A model generated the notes under the pieces. It saw only the letters and a list, made by a program, of their open reading frames with translations. It did no database searches and was not told where the DNA came from. From assembly GCA_035653615.1 (NCBI GenBank), contig DASRBN010000044.1:62001-126000 (forward strand): a stretch of DNA of 64,000 bases, given 5' to 3'. Below, piece after piece: positions 60,813 through 64,000 of this stretch; the first letter of the stretch is position 1, and each line of letters starts with the position of its first letter. Both the position numbers and the translations under genes were made by a program. The stretch comes from Ktedonobacteraceae bacterium. Lineage in GTDB: Bacteria; Chloroflexota; Ktedonobacteria; Ktedonobacterales; Ktedonobacteraceae.

Positions 60813-61679
60813 ATGTCGCAATCCTCTCTACCATCCATGCGCGTCGTTCTTTTCTCAAACCAGCCACCGCCGCTCGTCAATGCTATAGTGGAAGTTCTGG
60901 AAGCTATGGGCCAGCAACTATTACTGGTCGTCACCACTCCGGGACCGAGCAGCCGGCCAAATGAAAACTATCACCGCATCGTCGCCAATATCCGTCGCGA
61001 CCTGGACGTGCTGGTCACCAATCATATATCGCGCTTGCCTGCTATGCTGCGCGGGCTGGAACCTGATGTGATCTTTTCGGCAGGCTTCCCATGGAAATTA
61101 CCTCCCGCATTGTTGGAAGTCCCACGCCTGGGCTGCATAAACGCGCACCCTGCACTGCTGCCGAAGTATCGCGGCCCCGAACCGGTTTTCTGGCAAATCA
61201 TGAACGGCGAACCGCAAATCGGCATAACGATCCACCGCATGGACGCCCAGTTCGATACCGGCCCAATTCTGGTACAACGAGCGATGGACATTTCTGAAGA
61301 CGACGACATTGACAGCGTTTTCGCTAAATTGCCAACATTGGGCGGGCTGCTGCTTCCCGAGGCATTTGCGGCTGTAGCAGCGGGCATTCCAGGTACGCCG
61401 CAGCCTGTCGAGGGCAGCTATGCTCCCATGCTTACCGAGGCCGAGCGTTTGCTAGACTGGAACCGCTCAGCAGTGCAGCTACGCAACCAGGTACGCGCCT
61501 GGGGCAGCCAGGGAGCGCTTGCCAGGATTGATGGCAAAGCATATCTCGTGCGACGCGCCCGCGTGGTTCCCACTGCTTCTCCAGGACAGCCCGGCACTGT
61601 GCTTGAACGCTCCAATGAGAGAATGCTTGTTCAGACAGGGCAGGACGCCTTGTTGATCGAGGATTTCAGAGAGGCATAG
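60813..61679 (+). CDS. Formyltransferase-family protein (Fmt/ArnA-like)
   Basis: 288 residues. The formyl-THF transferase core is clear: GCINAHPALLPKYRGPEPVFW (near 108; N-x-H catalytic pair) and MDAQFDTGPILV (near 143; catalytic Asp). A reduced C-terminal domain follows (LLDWNRSAVQLRNQVRAWG). The true Fmt is at 31641, so this copy likely formylates another amine, such as a nucleotide sugar or a secondary metabolite. AAGGAG lies nine bases before the ATG. A strong terminator follows. Confidence 0.88.
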   Translation: MSQSSLPSMRVVLFSNQPPPLVNAIVEVLEAMGQQLLLVVTTPGPSSRPNENYHRIVANIRRDLDVLVTNHISRLPAMLRGLEPDVIFSAGFPWKLPPALLEVPRLGCINAHPALLPKYRGPEPVFWQIMNGEPQIGITIHRMDAQFDTGPILVQRAMDISEDDDIDSVFAKLPTLGGLLLPEAFAAVAAGIPGTPQPVEGSYAPMLTEAERLLDWNRSAVQLRNQVRAWGSQGALARIDGKAYLVRRARVVPTASPGQPGTVLERSNERMLVQTGQDALLIEDFREA

Positions 61680-61731
61680 AAGGTCAGGATGCCAAAGGGC
61701 AATATGGCATCCGGGTATGTAGATTTACAAC

Positions 61732-61778
61732 GCAACCGGCAAGAGGTGCGGACATGCTCCGCACCTCTTGCCGGTTGC
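61732..61778. terminator. Terminator hairpin between convergent genes
   Basis: A perfect stem of over 20 bp (GCAACCGGCAAGAGGTGCGG with its complement) around a CATGC loop region. It serves the formyltransferase gene and possibly the MFS gene. Confidence 0.7.
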
Positions 61779-61792
61779 CGGTATCTCCTGGC

Positions 61793-63094
61793 TCAGGCGC
61801 GTTCTGCCCGGCCAGGATTCTTCAACAGGAGGAAGGCTACCAGAGCCATCATTAACGACAGAGCGATGCCGGTAGCAAAGGTGATCTGTGGCGTGATCCA
61901 GAGGCCAACGAGCGCCTGAGTGAGCGGGCCGAGCATGATGGCGAGCGAGATGGCCGATCCACGTATGCCCATGATCTGACCGCGATTTTCGTCGGTGGTG
62001 GCGCTCAGGTAGATGCTGCCCATGGCCGGTTCGACGAAGGCGCTACCCAGTCCCGCCAGCGCCGCGCCCGCTATCAAAAGCGGATAGTGGGGAGCCACTA
62101 ACATGAATACCAGTAAGGCGCTGAAGAGCAGGCTACCGGTGACGATGAGCGGCTTTTTCGGCATAGTCTCTGAGAGCCTCCCCAGCACGAGTGGGAAGAT
62201 GGCCAGCGCCATGCCATAGACGCTAAACAACATGCCATATTGCGCCGGGCTGTAGTGCAGCACCTTTCCAAAGAAGAAAGGAAACTGCGGGAACACGAAC
62301 GGGTAGGTAAAGATCATCCCGAAATCGATCACCAGGAATGGAGCTACGAGCCAGATCAGGCGAGTCATACGCCATTCCTTCGCCTTCTGAGCTTTTGGCC
62401 CGCGCCCGATTTGTCGCAGTTTCGCCTCAACTCGCACATGTTCCGGCAGGGTTTCTGGCACCATGAAGATGGCCAGCAGGGAAGCCGCCAGGGCGATACC
62501 GGCTGAGAGCAGGAACGGACTCCTGAAGCCCAGCGTTTGATACAGGAAGCCTCCAATGCCAGGGCCCAGCGCAAACCCAACTGCCTGCGCCGTCGTGAGA
62601 AAACCTATCCAGCGCCCCTGTTTCGCAAGCGGAACCGTATCGCCCACCATCGACATCGCGGCAGGTATCAAGCCAGAAAGCAACATACCCTCAACAAAGC
62701 GTATGGGAATGAATAGCAGCGGCACATTCACGAATGCCAGCAGCAGGTTGGTGACGATAAAACCGGCCAGCGAGATGAAAAGGATCGGTTTGCGACCAAC
62801 GCGACCAGACCATGTTCCCATTGGCGTGCTGAAGAGGAACATCCCTAATCCAAAAGCTCCCTCCATCAATGCCAGCATTTCAGAACCCAGTCCCAGGGCT
62901 TGCAAGCGCTGCGGGAAAACAGGAATGATCACGGCAAAGCCGGTCATCATCAGCATGACGCAACCGATCAGGAACATCAGGGTGGCGGTGATTGAACGCG
63001 ATTGCTTCGCAGGAGAAGCCACGTTGGGTCTTACACCCAATTCATCTAACAGAGAGAGAGGAACGGTATCATGATCGAGGATTCTCGTAGCCAT
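61793..63094 (-). CDS. MFS exporter
   Basis: About 433 residues, twelve hydrophobic helices. The motif-A region is GTWSGRVGRKPILFISLAG (near 96), and SGLIPAAMSMVGDTVP and GPGIGGFLYQTLG lie in the expected N-half positions. The C-half repeat has LSETMPKKPLIV. The fold fits 12-helix drug:H+ antiporters (DHA1). The ATG at 63094 has AAGG nine bases upstream; the frame continues to 63214 with no support. An operator-like palindrome at 63200 matches one before the HxlR gene, so the HxlR protein probably controls this exporter. Confidence 0.9.
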   Translation of the reverse strand: MATRILDHDTVPLSLLDELGVRPNVASPAKQSRSITATLMFLIGCVMLMMTGFAVIIPVFPQRLQALGLGSEMLALMEGAFGLGMFLFSTPMGTWSGRVGRKPILFISLAGFIVTNLLLAFVNVPLLFIPIRFVEGMLLSGLIPAAMSMVGDTVPLAKQGRWIGFLTTAQAVGFALGPGIGGFLYQTLGFRSPFLLSAGIALAASLLAIFMVPETLPEHVRVEAKLRQIGRGPKAQKAKEWRMTRLIWLVAPFLVIDFGMIFTYPFVFPQFPFFFGKVLHYSPAQYGMLFSVYGMALAIFPLVLGRLSETMPKKPLIVTGSLLFSALLVFMLVAPHYPLLIAGAALAGLGSAFVEPAMGSIYLSATTDENRGQIMGIRGSAISLAIMLGPLTQALVGLWITPQITFATGIALSLMMALVAFLLLKNPGRAERA

Positions 63095-63199
63095 GTATTT
63101 CATCCTTTCCGGTCTTGCAAAAGGAAGCGCCACCACCCCTGTACGCCTACCCTCTTCCACGCTTAACGCCGGTTGTACGCTTTCCTTCTCGCGTAAATA

Positions 63200-63216
63200 A
63201 CTTGCAATTTGCAAGT
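63200..63216 (-). promoter_or_regulatory. Candidate HxlR operator before MFS gene
   Basis: ACTTGCAATTTGCAAGT, an imperfect palindrome about 106 bases upstream of the MFS start. It shares 15 of 17 bases with 63860-63876. Confidence 0.7.
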
Positions 63217-63282
63217 ATCATCTATATATCTGTTCTTCCTGACCTTCGCAAAACCGGAAATTTTCAGACCCTTGCGGTCGTC

Positions 63283-63741
63283 CTAGACCAGTTGACTTAG
63301 AAGACTCTTCTCGCCGACAAAAACAGAGCCGCCGCTTTGTACCGTCTCACGAATGCGCCGGATCATGTTCTCCCTATCGGCCTTCATCAGGGCAATCCAG
63401 GAGGGAGGGGCGCCGGTGTGCGGATCATATTCGGCGCTCCAGTTCGCCATTTCCACCAGGACGGGAATGAGATCAAGGCCTTTTTCCGTCAGGACATACT
63501 CATCTTTGCGCTTATCTTTCTCAGACGGCTTTTTCATCAGAATGCCCTGTTGTTCCAGGTGAGCGAGACGGCTGGCAAGGATATTGGTCGCCATCCCTTC
63601 TTCCGAGGCCAAAAACTCCCCATAGGTTTTCTTCCCAAAGTAGACGATATCACGAATGATCAACAGCGACCACGGATCGCCAAATGTCTCTAAGGCAAAG
63701 TTGATCGGACAGGCCGAGCGTTTCTGGCGCGTGTGTTTCAT
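63283..63741 (-). CDS. HxlR-family winged-helix regulator
   Basis: 152 residues. The typical start CPINFALETFGDPWSLLIIRDI (Cys near 11) is followed by the winged helix GMATNILASRLAHLEQQGILMKK and wing KDEYVLTEKGLDLIPVLVEM. The cysteine at position ~11 is the redox- or electrophile-sensing residue in several relatives (HypR, QorR-like). The promoter at 63846-63874 overlaps an operator identical in form to one before the downstream MFS gene on the same strand. It is likely an autoregulated switch for efflux. Confidence 0.93.
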   Translation of the reverse strand: MKHTRQKRSACPINFALETFGDPWSLLIIRDIVYFGKKTYGEFLASEEGMATNILASRLAHLEQQGILMKKPSEKDKRKDEYVLTEKGLDLIPVLVEMANWSAEYDPHTGAPPSWIALMKADRENMIRRIRETVQSGGSVFVGEKSLLSQLV

Positions 63742-63845
63742 ACTCTCGCCTCATTCACTTTCTCTGGAGGGTGACAGCCATCCAGGAAAACCTGCTGCAA
63801 AACTCCCACGTAACTCTTTCCAAATGTGCTTGCTGCTTACGGAAT

Positions 63846-63876
63846 AGTATACCATTTTTACTTGTGAATTGCAAGT
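63846..63876 (-). promoter_or_regulatory. hxlR promoter with overlapping operator
   Basis: On the minus strand: TTGCAA (63874-63869), 17-base spacer, TATACT (63851-63846). ACTTGTGAATTGCAAGT at 63860-63876 covers the -35 box. Sequence beyond 63877 shows no further gene within the window. Confidence 0.75.
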
Positions 63877-64000
63877 GATAGTGGTGAAACGATGAAACGA
63901 GGGAATGTGAAGTGAGATTGCTATCTTGCTAGGGCTTTGCCCATAGTTGGAACAGAAAGTCGGAATAGGAAGATAGCCCAAAAGAGTCAGGGTTCTCTCA

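Overview
The window is a 64 kb chromosomal segment, GC-rich and densely coding with many repeat-filled gaps. The gene families point to a Chloroflexota bacterium of the Ktedonobacteria type. Supporting signs are an FtsA/PilM-like ATPase beside a baseplate-J-like membrane protein, F420-linked enzymes, a STAND ATPase with TPRs, Stf0 sulfotransferases, an XPB/DUF790 helicase-nuclease pair, and intergenic palindromes of the TCATTCTGAGCG-CAGCGAAGAATC kind. This assignment is inference from family content; no rRNA or tRNA gene was seen.

Layout. 1-6.5 kb: 3' part of alaS, then the FtsA/PilM-like ATPase and the large baseplate-J-like membrane protein. 6.8-14.7 kb: an accessory block rich in sulfur chemistry (Rieske oxygenase, two Stf0 sulfotransferases, a cytosolic sulfite-oxidase-like molybdoenzyme, an unknown protein, a PhnD-like binding protein without signal peptide, and a sulfatase). 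14.8-20.9 kb: DUF790 nuclease (Bax1-like) with XPB helicase, an alkyltransferase-like protein, Bcp peroxiredoxin, a HAD remnant, zinc-ribbon membrane proteins and a 29-codon acidic ORF. 21-27.8 kb: cytochrome P450, F420-dependent LLM oxidoreductase, family 9 glycosyltransferase, RecQ. 28-32.6 kb: ruvX-mltG-uppP, two small membrane proteins, fmt. 32.8-42.9 kb: STAND/TPR ATPase, spermidine-synthase-like membrane protein, cyclase-family hydrolase, tandem membrane-anchored paralogues, NAD+ synthetase. 43-48.7 kb: Tat-exported ferritin-like protein, an ABC exporter pair, and glmS preceded by a sequence that reads as a glmS ribozyme. 48.9-51.7 kb: a YgiT/DUF4258 toxin-antitoxin remnant, a chimeric gene relic, a VOC protein and an arginase-family protein. 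51.7-56.6 kb: cobalamin block (cobT divergent from cobC-like, cobS, cobU; then a B12 riboswitch and a BtuF-like lipoprotein). 56.7-63.8 kb: PNPOx-GNAT fusion, VOC, deazaflavin nitroreductase, an NAD(P)H-binding protein and TetR repressor with matching operators, a second Fmt-like protein, and an MFS exporter with an HxlR regulator and matching operators.

Themes. The cobalamin genes form a corrinoid assembly and uptake unit. A visible B12 riboswitch, with an anti-SD/SD pairing, controls the binding protein. Repeats have invaded gene ends and disordered protein segments in at least five genes. The most promising under-described systems are the sulfur-chemistry island with its duplicated sulfotransferase promoter and the bacterial XPB-Bax1 pair. 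The glmS ribozyme is a known class; its presence here extends its likely host range. All assignments come from reading motifs by eye; no database search was run.
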